From Taenia hydatigena (taxonomy: Eukaryota; Platyhelminthes; Cestoda; Cyclophyllidea; Taeniidae), in assembly GCA_036345935.2 (NCBI GenBank), contig JADWOT020000003.1:8482134-8546133 (forward strand): a stretch of DNA of 64,000 nt, read 5' to 3'. How positions within the stretch are numbered: the first letter of the stretch is position 1; every line of letters begins with the position of its first letter. Positions 50,201 through 61,361 of the stretch are shown here, piece after piece. Made by a program: the position numbers and the translations under genes. Under the pieces are notes generated by a model. That model saw only the letters and a program-made list of their open reading frames with translations, was not told where the DNA came from and searched no databases.

Positions 50201-51525
50201 CAAGTCTTACATACAACACTGACGCCCAGTGCCACTCACTCAAGTCCCCATGCCTACCACATAATAATGCGCCAGAGGAAGTGAAAATTCCCTCTAGTCG
50301 TACTTTGGACCCGCGACCACTTTAGCACCGTGTAAAGCCAAGTTCTCCTCCTCGCCTTCCCTCCCACCAAGTGGGGCCTCATTCACCACCACAACATCAT
50401 TCCCTCCTTTTTCAAATAACATCCCACCTACCTTATCCAACCAATCTCCTCTACTCCATTGTTCAGCACAGAACGAACGCGAAAAAGCGTTGCCATCCAA
50501 CAACCAACCAAAATACGTCAAATTTTCTCCCTAGAACCCCATCAACAAAAAAGGGATCCCTATACATACACACACACACACACACACACACGCGTTTGCG
50601 GAACTAAAAACGGGCCCTAGACGACCTTGAAAATATCAATACGCATAGATTCACGTGCAACAAAACAATTAGTAGACAGTAAGAAATGCACACACGCACA
50701 CACACACCCAAATTTACGAAAAGAAGGGCACCTACGGCAGGTTTGAAAAAAAACTCTGGAACACCTCTCCTTCTCGCCCTCTCCATCTTTTCGGTGTTAA
50801 CACAATCACCAGCGCAACTCACCGACGTGGAAAATAAACCCGCCCCTCCACACCCAGCCCATCAGTGCTACACTCCAGTTAGTCTATTGAGCATGCGACC
50901 ACGCCCTTCTCACCCTTCCCACACCTACCGCCATGCCATCCAACACACACCACCATCGTCCATGCCGACATCCCCATCGCACAGCCGACACGAGGACGCC
51001 TCCCCCAATGACTTCACGAGCTCGTACTGCCTACCATTCCACAGACTCATCAAATTTTACCTCACCGCCACAGTAATTTTGTAGCATCCGAAAAGGAAAA
51101 CAGCAAACAATGGAGGAGCCGATGCGTAAATGTCTCATGCGCTGCAAAGCTAACGTCTCCGAATATAACTAATGATAGGAGAAAACACCTTAACAAGCAA
51201 ACATTTAAGACTGCTGCAAAGTACAATCTGCGTAGTGATGCGAATGCCTCCCACTAGTCACTCCTTCCTCCGCTTCTGCTGCGCCCACCTCGCCCAGACA
51301 CCAACTCATGCCGTCAAAGCTGAGCCCACCATTAAGCTATCACCGACGCCCTCCCTCCACACAACACGTTTCGCAAAGATCACACCAGCACAAAAATAAC
51401 CCTCGTCTCAAAGTCAATGAGCAGTGAATTTCCAAAGTGTCTTACGCCCTCCATATATGTATGTGTGATCCGCCAACAAGGATATCATAGCAATGAAAAT
51501 AACGCACCTTTTACCTCACATGAAA
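44251..51525. other. A+C-rich region without a recognised gene
   Basis: The plus strand is unusually rich in A and C over several kilobases. By hand count the 60 bases from 50941 hold 45 A or C. This fits long introns of a minus-strand transcript. Open frames of up to about 130 codons (49095-49487 minus, 50686-51084 plus) have no domain and are helped by the biased composition. Confidence 0.4.
50568..50591. repeat. (CA)n microsatellite
   Basis: Twelve AC units in a row, ending just before CGCG. A second, imperfect CA run follows near 50.69 kb. Confidence 0.9.
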
Positions 51526-51529
51526 TGTT

Positions 51530-52020
51530 AAAGGATCTACAGATGAATGATAAAAGCATGCTTCTACCCTAAATGAGAACGCAGTAATCCAATCTTACCC
51601 GAGGAACGTGTGAAGTGATAGCGAAGGCGGGAGCCGCACTCATTGCTGACAGATAATGGCGCCATTCTTGGCAAAGGAAGAAGTCTTTACAGGATCTGCA
51701 TCTAGGTATAATGAATACCTATTAGCAAGAAAATAATGAATAGGTACCAAGTACTCAGTGGAACTGAAACACTTCTCAACAAAACTGTCTCACTAAGCCA
51801 AATCCACCGTCACTAAAGAACGAACCCATTACAAACTGCCATAACAATCCCAAATTCTCGCTTACAGTATTGCAATGAAAAAAGTGGACGTGAGTAGGCA
51901 CTGCAGTTGGAAAAAACGCCCCAACAGTCACATCACGTGACCCTTGCTTTTACACTAGCACGTGGGCGTATGAAGGAAGCCAATCAACATTCAGACGACG
52001 TAATACTAACTAAGAAACTA
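51530..52020 (+). repeat. tandem duplication, unit 1
   Basis: It aligns in order with 52.04-52.62 kb: GCATGCTTCTACCC versus GCATGCTTCAACCC, ACCAAGTACT versus ACCAAGCACT, GTGGACGTGAGTAGG versus ATGGACGTGAGTGG, and GGAAGCCAATCAACAT versus GGAAGCCAACCGACAT. The offset grows from 504 to about 600 bases, so one unit has gained or lost about 95 bases. Confidence 0.7.
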
Positions 52021-52039
52021 AAACTAACGCATCTTGTGC

Positions 52040-52620
52040 CACACAAAAATGTGATGCAAGCATGCTTCAACCCAAAATAAGGACGCAGACCGAATCCATT
52101 GCTGCATAGAAAAGACGACAACAGTATTTGCAATCCGATCTTACATGAGGAAGCTATCGCTTACTTGACAAGCGATAGCCAAGTCGAAATTCGCATCCAT
52201 TGCACCCTCATAATGCCTCCATTTTTCGCAAAGCATAAATTTTTGACGGCATCGTCAATATCCCACCTGACAAGTGCACGGTTGAAAGCGATAGACCATA
52301 AGACATAAAATGAATACTTTCTAGCGGAAATAATGGGCATGCACCAAGCACTTAGCAAAGTTAAAACACTCCTCAACAAGATTACGACTCATTAATCAAA
52401 TCCACATTCATTAAAAACAAACGGGTTCACAAATAGCCAAAACAATGTTGTTTGTTACTTAAAGTATTGCACAGCGAATAATGGACGTGAGTGGAATTCG
52501 CAGCCGGGAAACAAAGACGTCTTAACATTCCCATTATGAAGCACTCGAGTTTACTCTAGCAAGTAGGCGTACAAAGGAAGCCAACCGACATGAAAAGCAC
52601 CTAATAACACACAACAAATT
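52040..52620 (+). repeat. tandem duplication, unit 2
   Basis: The second unit of the direct repeat described for 51.53-52.02 kb. It ends within 30 bases of the candidate minus-strand splice donor at 52.65 kb, so both units would lie at the start of that gene's first intron. Confidence 0.7.
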
Positions 52621-52648
52621 AAAAGCAGTAAAACTGCCAAATACTTAC

Positions 52649-52683
52649 CGCCTTCCAACCTGTTCGAGCGAATTAAGCCCCAT
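52649..52683 (-). CDS. candidate first coding exon of a minus-strand gene
   Basis: On the minus strand an ATG at 52683 opens MGLNSLEQVGR and runs into GGCG followed by GTAAGTAT, close to the ideal donor. The exon is GC-richer than its surroundings (GCGCGAAGTACGCGAG lies just upstream). It sits where the strand composition changes from A+C-rich to G+T-rich, as expected at a divergent promoter. No downstream exon could be identified with confidence, so the protein is unknown. The methionine may instead lie in an untranslated leader. Confidence 0.28.
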
Positions 52684-52899
52684 CAACCGAAAATAATGAC
52701 CGCCAACACAAACACTGCTCGCGTACTTCGCGCACAAACCTAGTTGACCATTTTAATGCTGTTCGATAAAACAAATCAACATCTGATTTATGTGCATTTA
52801 TGCAAGCAAAAAACTATTCAAAACTCCTACCTTTTGTTTTAAGTGACAGACCTATACTGTAACAATTTAATGAAAATAAATTTCTTGGCAAACGTAAGT

Positions 52900-55800
52900 G
52901 ACAAAACTAGCAGCAAATTCTGGATTTAAAACGCGTTGAAATAAAATCGCAAGAGTCCTTAGCTATTAATTTTGCAATTTGAATAGTGATTTAGCGTTTG
53001 TTTTGAGGATCGTCAAGCTTGGTGTTTGTTTCCAGGTGGATTTATAAGGCCTAGGGCAACGTACTTTTGTTCGTGATTTAGTGCAGCTTTAATTTCTTGA
53101 CGGCTTTTACATAACTATTAACTGCAGGTTACATTGTCCAGCAGACTTAAGTCATGGTACACAGGCAACTGATCAATGACAAATAGGGGCACACTAGCAA
53201 TACATAATAAATATGCGGTGTCAAATGCCGTGATAACACCGAATTCAACAACGCATTCGAACAAAATCGTCATAATACACAGAAAGAGGCAACCTTTGTG
53301 TAGTACTCTGTTTGTTAGAAGTGCTGGTTTCTGTCAAGGTGACAGAGGTGGCCATATTGCCCTAGCTGCGTGAGCTGGCCTCCGGGCCATGCCAGCAGTC
53401 TTTTTCCCTCTGTCCGGTAAATATATATATATTCTACCTTTGCATTCTGCCTTCTTTTTGCCTTCAAGGAAGCCTCGGGACGCTACACTTGCCTTACGAA
53501 ATTATTCGCAATCCTTCAAAGCCGTCCTTTCGATTACTTTGACGCACTACTATGAAATCATTAACACTGTTAATTTTGTAGACGCCAGTAAACATGCTGG
53601 CAGAGAAGTCAACTAATTCGCTTCACTTACCTCGCAAACCCTGTTGTAATGCAGAATTTGCTAGCATCGGCATTTACAGATGAATAAGGCAAAGAAGTGT
53701 ACATTTAATGCAGATTTGTAAGTTTCGTGTGCGAGGCTATAAATAGGAAAGTGGGGTATGCTAAAATAAGCCTGAGCACTGCTAGCTTTTTTAAATCTGT
53801 GTAATTTTATTCAACATGTTGGCAGGTTAAAGTGTTGAGAATACTAGCAATACTGATTTTTAAACTTTGCTTTCAGCTTAGCAAATCGTCTTTGCATTTG
53901 TCCAGCGGTGCATATGAAAGCTAGGGTTTGGTGCGATTGCCTTTGCTGTGCTTGGTTTGCACGTTGTGTTAACTGAAACAGATATGTGAGTATCAGTCGT
54001 AAAGACATTGTTATTTGTTTAATTTGCGTGTGTGCCGTAGTATAGATTGGCATAAAAGTTTGGGTAGGGATTTCTAGGTTTGCTGCGCTCGTTGTTTCTG
54101 CAGTGCGTGTGGTAAAATGGTGGAATTCTGTTATCTGATTTAACTTAATAATGGTATTGGCAATGTCCTTTTGTGGCGTAGGAGCTTTGTTGCAGTGTGG
54201 TCAACTTCGCTAATCCTGGTAGGTGTAGGTTCTTTTCGGATTTTCTTGTTGGTTACGCGTTTCATTAGTGCGCATGAAAAAGCTTTCGAACTATTCCAGG
54301 TGATTGGAAGGTAGCGTTTGTGGTCGCACAATAATTGTTTTTGAAAGGCATGAAGTTGAGATGATGGAACCTTAGTCTTTTACGCTACACGTGTGGGCAA
54401 ATGTGTTAGAAGTTGGTAGCTAGTACAAAAATTGCAGGATGTAGTTCCCTGTGCCTTATTTTGGCCTCTAGCGCATCAGTGAATGCAAAAATGTGAGTTC
54501 GTATTTGTTCTAGCAGTTAAGCGTGAAGGTTCGTTTGCACGAAACCGGTTCATGTTACTTCCTTCCCTTTGCTCCAGTTGAGATTACGTGTTGACTTTAA
54601 TGAATGAATGTAGAAGTTCAACTTTTTTTCAGAGACTTTGAAGATGTTATAAAGCAACCCATGCGCCTTTTTATTGAGTGAAGAAACGAATAGTAATTAA
54701 AAGCATTTGGCGCTGGGGTTAGAGGAGATGCACCATGATGTAGTCTCCGGAATACCAAAACGTAATTTTTACTGTGTTTCCGCCCTGTTATCAGATTTAA
54801 GCTTTATATGTGGGGATTTAGTTTCGTCCTAGGCAAATCCCATCCCGCCAGTAGTAGTTGGTTAATGCTTTCCGTTTCTCAGTTGCAAATGCCAAAGAAA
54901 CGTCCCTTCTGTACTCTACAGTGATTGGAGGGTCGAAAGAGTGTGCGCTCTTTCATCGTCCATGTTGACAGCATGCAGTTTTATTCGACAGTCCTTCCAT
55001 GAGGCGGTGGACTACAGTCTCATGGCAACGAGTACGTGTGTGAAGGCGGGCAATCAAAGGGCTGCTTTTGCGGTGGAACTGGAGATGTCAAATACTTGAT
55101 CCCCTTCTCGTGTCCCTGTTCAGCCGTGGGTGCAGCCGATGTTTTGATGACTGTTGCGCAGCAGGAGCCGCAGTAAGTGCTTACCTCCCCTACCAACTTT
55201 GCACATTCAGTGCTTTGATTTTTCAGGTGAGCTCGATATCAATTCCATATTGTAATCGGTGGCGATAGAATGGTCAAGCACTTGGGCTGTGGTAAACCTG
55301 TTGAAAGTGGGATGGGCGAAGTCATGTTGCGTGAGCTATTCATCTCTTTTCTGTAGTGTGCTCTCTGATTAGTTTACCTAGACGCGTTTTCGGTCGTGCG
55401 TATGTATGGAGTCGAAAAAAGGTGAGGCGATGCAACACGTAGGGTCGTAGCGTTTTCTCTTTTTCAAAATGTCGGTGACTTATATTCGACATCATAATTT
55501 TCTTTCCACTTCTTCCTTGTGTCTTCGTTGAGCTTTTGCGCAGTTGACGTTCGCACTTGATTTTTTAAATCCCTTATAATCGTAGCCTTTGAAAGGCGAA
55601 TGAAGTCATTAGGATGATAATTAAACAGGAGCATTAATTGCTATCAACATCAAGCTGATACACTAAATTGATACTTCTCTCTGACTACTGATTGTGGTGC
55701 GGTTCGGCCAAGGTTTTCACCCCGAGGTGAAGATGGCAACAAGATTTGTGAAATTCACGCCAGAAAAAAAAAAAAAGAACAGATTTTGTGTGTGTTAGGA

Positions 55801-56190
55801 GCGCAGGTCCTCTTAGTGGTCGTGAGTGTTCAGTGTGGGGTTGGAACTGGGTCTGGTGAGTCTACAGAAAAAGTGATGAATAAATAGGTATGGGCGATCC
55901 AGACCGCTTTTGACGTCTATTTGGTTCCACCCTCTCTCACCAAGACCGAATTAAAAAACGCTGAATTCGACTGTCACGTAGTGAGGAAGTGAAGTGCGAA
56001 TGTTGTGCCGCCGTGTGCACTAAGTTCCACGGAGTGTCTGCATGATGTGATTTCTACACAGACGTCGATTGCTCCATGGTGCTTAACTCAGAAATGCTAC
56101 TTTTTGGTTAGTTTTGGTTGTTGTCATTGGTTTTCAGTTAATGACTACTCTTTGTTGCCTCATTGTGAAATGTTATCATCTGCTCAGTTG
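52900..56190. other. G+T-rich region without a recognised gene
   Basis: The plus strand becomes rich in G and T. By hand count the 60 bases from 54061 hold 44 G or T. This fits introns of a plus-strand transcript. A possible short first exon (MPAVFFPLSG then a GTAAAT donor at about 53418) and a frame ending in a GTAAGT donor at about 55171 are too weak to call as genes. Confidence 0.35.
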
Positions 56191-56194
56191 CTTC

Positions 56195-56610
56195 CTTCAC
56201 ATAATGCCTCCATGCTCCGTTAACCATTCATTCCCACTTCACTATGACCCTACCTTTCTTACCGACAAGGAAAGTGATGCGGCAAAGGCAGTGATCGACA
56301 ACACATTGTTGAACCTACACCCTTCTACCACGTTGAGGCTGTTGCTGCAGCACTATCTTGGCGACCACGAACCCAGAGACCGCTGATGATCTCCTGGACA
56401 GCTCAGTCTCCTTGGCGTCATCGTGGAACGCAACACTGGAGGTTACGTACGGTTAGGTGGCGAAGGGGCTACCTGGGCTGTCAAGGAAGTGAGGCTGACA
56501 GAAATGGGGAAGAGGCTTAATGGGGCCCGGGTGATCGCCACGGAATTGGAGGCGAGGGTGGCTGAGTTCCTAGTGATGACTGTCGTCTTCTGTCCCCTGC
56601 ATTTGTAAGC
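56195..56610 (+). pseudogene. unidentified coding-like stretch with frame breaks
   Basis: From an ATG near 56204 the frame reads MPPCSVNHSFPLHYDPTFLT, DKESDAAKAVIDNTLLNL and LRLLLQHYLGDHEP, then two stops. The neighbouring frame continues ETADDLLDSSVSLASSWNAT, LEVTYG. The first frame then resumes with LGGEGATWAVKEVRLTEMGK and LNGARVIATELEARVAEFL. The GC-rich, charged, protein-like sequence stands out from its flanks and lies on the strand predicted to be transcribed. The two frame changes suggest a relic, or an exon set with micro-introns I could not place. I recognise no family. Confidence 0.35.
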
Positions 56611-59600
56611 TTCATCGCTCGCCTATTTATTCACTCACAACGCCAAATGCTTAGCTACTTCATGACAATTTTTGTCCCTGCTCACGCAGTCGCCCATCAT
56701 TTGCCCTTCGTCGTTTTATTCTCTTCGTTGACGTATTATTTTTGTATGAATGCACTAAATGTGGCTTTATTTGTAAACCCAAGAAATTTGGTTTCGCCTG
56801 TTTGATGTGGCATTGGTTCCTCTAATCAAGTCATTTGGTGGATTATGCTTCAAATTGTTTGACAGTGCTCATGGATTAGTCGCGTGTTTTGAGATTGCCT
56901 GAAGATGATTGCAGGTTAGAGGTCACGGTGCTTACGTGCACAGCGTCTCCATCGGTGAGGCGCGTGGTTGGATTGTTGATGTTGGAGGAGGTTGATTTGT
57001 TCCAGGTGTGCTAAGGTACTACTGACCCAGTCGACTCCGATACAGTTGTCTAGCCCCTTAGAAATATTAATGGGTTGGTTCCATTCGTAGACATCTAGCT
57101 GATCAGCAGATGAGGGCGAGTGAATAGGAAATCGTCTGTACTTGAAACATGTGCTCACCACTTTTGGGATTGTTTTGGGTGGCGAGGCTGAGATGAGTGC
57201 GTTTTATGTGGAAGGAGGAAGGGTTGGGGGGAGGGTCAGATGTCAGTGTATGTAGCATGGGCTGGTCACGTACATACCTTTTTCTCTGCTTTGGTCCAGT
57301 TTGTTTTTGCCCATCGTTTGCTTCAAATTCTGTCAAAGTGGAATTGACCTTGGCAAGAAATGGAAATTGACTGTTGTCTTTTTTGCGTTGAAAGGTTGTT
57401 ACTGGCGTGTGCTTACCACAATGTGCCTACAACTTGTCAATCATGGGCCAGTATTTGCCTACTTTGACGGATTTGTGCATTGCATTCTGGGATAGCAATT
57501 GCCATGGTTGATTTTCAGTTTGAAAACCAAAGTGATCAGTCAGCTGTATTTTAAGTCTGCGAAGGGAAGCTTTTTTTTAATTTTATTCTCATCTTTGAGC
57601 CGTGGTGGTTGTGAAGACGAATCTCCAAATGCTTTCTGACCTGTAACAAATCATTGATAGATTATGCGTTTTGGAACTTCTCATATGCGTCATCTGTTGT
57701 TGATTGAACTCTCAGTTTCGGTTGATGGGGCATGTTTGGCAATGTTGTCTTCGCCGGAGGAGGTGGCCGCAGTCTCTTCCGTTTGCCCAACGTGTTTATT
57801 TTGGTCGAGCGTTATGTCTGCCTTAGTCTTGACTTCAAGTGATTCACTTGAGACAATCTACTTTCCTTGATGTCCCCACTTGATGCTATGACCGATTCGT
57901 CGATGCCATGTGGCACAGTAGGACGAAATCATGTTGATTTACTTGAAGGAGTACTGCGAAATGCGCGATCTGGGGTCTCTCTTTGCAAGTAAATAATTGA
58001 CTAACGCACCTGCATTCCTTGCGGACTTTCTACAAATCACTGAAATTTTCCGCAAATATTATTGCAAATGTGCATCGAATGTGCTAGTGGGTGATAGGCG
58101 GGAGGACAAGTTTTAATCAGGTCGTGGACCAGCGTAGTCGTTGTTCTGAGCCCAAGACGCCCTCGTCCTGGCTTGTAATAAAAATGTCTAGAAGTGGCCA
58201 ATTTTCGCATAGTAAGGGTGGTAGAAGGGAAAGGGAGGATCGTTTGAATGAACCACGTGGTGAAGGAGCGGATGGTATTCGCGAATCCCGAGTTTAATGG
58301 GGCTCATGACATTTAAGGTGTAAGCGAGTTTCGATTTCGTACTATTCTGACATAGTGATTCTCTTACCAAAGCAATAATCAGGTCGCAGTCAACCTCTGC
58401 ACCTCTTCCTATAAACTTTGACTGTTTGGTGAAAGAGCTGTTGGCCGTAATGTTGAGGCGAATCAGGCGGTTGCGGATTCCACGATCCTTGCCGGAGGTG
58501 GGCTAGGAAAAGTTCGCCTTGCCAATAATGTTATGCACATGTTGGACACAGTGAAGGCGGTTTGGCCATTTTCTGCGTATTAGCGCCGGATGGTTGAATT
58601 CCATCGATAGTGTGGCAGTGAGCAGCTCACACAGGTGCTACTTACAACAAGTCAGTAGCACCTTTACGTCATTTCACTGTGTCAGGGTGGTAGCTTTTCC
58701 TCCAAATCGTGTAGCAAATCGGCACTAATGATGATACTTCGAGTGCTGTTTTTTAATCCAAATCGTTTCTTCTTTTGGAAAATCAGTACATCAGTCTAGA
58801 CAAAGGCTGTCTCTATGTTGAAACGCACTGAACAGAAGAGTATGACCAAGCAAGGCTGACTGTTTGGCATTCAATCACAAGCACACGTGACTACATAATC
58901 GACAAAACGAAAAAGTTACATGTAGCAATGTCATCAGCATAATAATGGAATTATTGTGATGACCGCGGAGGAGTTAAGTGAAAATAGGCTGCACTTCAAA
59001 AATACACTATCGAGAACTGTTAGCTGTACCCCACTGAAAGTTGAGTGACTGCCGTTAATCAAGTGCAGGGCTGTTGGTGTGACTCACCTCGATGCAAAGC
59101 TAATATACCTCAATGTCAGCACTCGAACAATCTCTGCTTTGTGAAAATCGTGGAGTAGAAAACCCACTACTGCTCTTTATTCGCAGATGTGGTTAATAAT
59201 ATTAAAATGTGAATTTTTGTCGAAGCTAAGCACGCGCAACGGAACTGATGGTTGAACTCGTTGCTTAGGCCGTTTTGTATGATCTCGTGGATGACTTGCT
59301 CAAGATTCGAAATGTGTGGCCTAGGAGGCACGCAGACCCGTGACGTCTCCTTTGTAGGATGGAAAAGGAAAGCGTCCGGTCGAAGAATGATAACAGCTAG
59401 AATCATGAGTCCATCAACGTCAACGTTGGTCTCCTCGATTGGTTTGGTTGTAACAACAATTCTACAAATCACGGTAGTAGTTTCCGACTGTAGAAGCAGA
59501 TTGCAGGTCTTCTGTATGGGATCGGCACTGATTTCCCACCAATTACAATTTAGTTAGTTCTCAGCCTCCATAATAGTGGGATGGGATATGCATTCGGGAC

Positions 59601-61236
59601 GTAGAGAAGGGCCGTATGAGGTCACTGACATAGCTGCAAGGCCGCATAAGTGCTGGCGGTTCCGAATAAAAGAGTTAAAATCTGATCCAAACATTGCTGC
59701 ATTTGGCTGGTGAGGAAAAATCGCATCAAGTTAGCGTATTCCTCAAATGACAATTGCCACTCACGTTTCCACTTTTGTAAATATCATTTAAAATGTCTCC
59801 CTGATGAGGTTATAGAAAAGTAGTTGTGTTTTAAGCCCCTGTGTGAATGCCTTTGTTTGCTTAGCCTCTTCTACAAACCTCGGATTTGCATGAGAGAGAG
59901 ACGTGGAATGAAAACAAAAGGACCTCAGGACATTGGTGTAAGTGTGTCAATGGTTGAACACACCGCACACATCCGCTGGCACGTGAGAGTGGGACACAAG
60001 TTAGGTGTAGTGATCTTACAAAGGAACCTTCGGTCAAGTTGCGTTTTCTCGACTCAATTTGATTTTGAAAAGAATAGTAAGTAGCAGGTTGGAGGGTGTC
60101 CTCTCGAAATTGATGCCACCAAATCGTCCATCAGTCAAGACTGTACCAGCATTATCGATTCACTTTGAAACACTAAGTAAAAGTGAGTCGGTTTATTTGA
60201 ACAACTGTGATGTCTGACGCTGAAATAAAGCTCAAGGGAAGAGGAAAGACTAACACGCAGAAAATCAGACGTCGCTCCATTGATGATGAATGCCACCAGT
60301 GCATGAGGCGTCACTTGAGGAAGTCGCACACCTCTACTTTGATTACTGCCTCCAAATGCGCCGATATTTGGCTCCCGTCGCCCTCTCGCTTTGTAGGCTG
60401 CCACGAAACCCTTCTGGCAGTTAGATAACACCAGGAAGAGCACTCATTTAACATCCGGACGACGTCTAGCACATCGCTCACCTTGGAGGAGCTGTGTGTC
60501 TGTGAGTTGGGACAAAAATGACCTGAGCGATCGTAGACTTGGAATGGTTTTGGGGGCATTGACAGGTTGACAGCAACAGCAAATAAAAACCTGTGTCAGC
60601 ACTAACTCAATCGCTGATTGGTAATGAAGGGAATGAATGAGTATTTGGAGGCCACTTGTGCGTCGGCATGTCCATTTCTCTGGGTTAGCAAAGTGATCGC
60701 TGACTTATTGCAAGAGGCTTGTAATTCTGAGCAAACAACTACATGCATTTCGCTGTAAATCATGTGGGAACATTTGTGGTGGGTGAATGGGAAGAGGAAG
60801 TTGGAAACTTTTTATTAGCCAAGTTGAATTAAATCACGGTTTAAATAGGTGATGCCACATAGGGCAAATTGAATCGCTATTTTGCACAATTGAGGCCCGT
60901 AACACGGATACACTTAATGAACGCCTTCATGCAAGCATCTCTGCTGCAAGCGGTCTCAGAGGAATCACGACTACGGGTGGTGTCACCTCAAGAGCAGTTT
61001 CCAAGATCCATTTCCAATCTCTCTGTCAAGGTCGCCGCAAATCATCCGAGCCGCAGCATACGCCCTTCTTGCATTACGTCAAGGCTTGTCATCAAGAAAC
61101 AAGGATGACTTAAGTCTGCAAATTCAATTACCACATTTACGAGAACACTCAAAGCACAAATGGATGTCAGTTGGCGCTGGTCTGGTTTACGCACCACTTG
61201 TGCATTGCAGCCAATCTCTTGGTTTCCTCCAGGTTA
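56611..61236. other. no gene recognised
   Basis: The G+T-rich plus strand fades towards 60 kb. The open frame from about 60207 (internal start MSDAEIKLKGRGKTNT) is basic and short, without a known domain. Confidence 0.35.
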
Positions 61237-61361
61237 CCTGAGGCTCCTCAACCAACGCGTGCGACGTTCACATTCCTTCACTCATTCACGCCCACATCTC
61301 GGGTTAAACATAAAAGCATTTTACCACCTTTTCACATCTCAATTCCTGAGCGAAAGATGGA
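61237..61361 (+). repeat. Kelch-gene 5' flank, first copy of a 125-base duplication
   Basis: The stretch from CCTGAGGCTCCTCAACCAAC to the start codon and GAG is repeated at 62629-62753 with a constant offset of 1392 bases and about nine differences by hand count. It ends exactly in the first two codons of the Kelch gene, so it contains the leader and translation start. Confidence 0.9.

Noticed and set aside
50686..51084. 132-codon plus open frame rich in Pro, Ser, Thr and His
   Set aside because: It follows from the A+C-rich composition, which makes stop codons rare on this strand. No recognisable motif.
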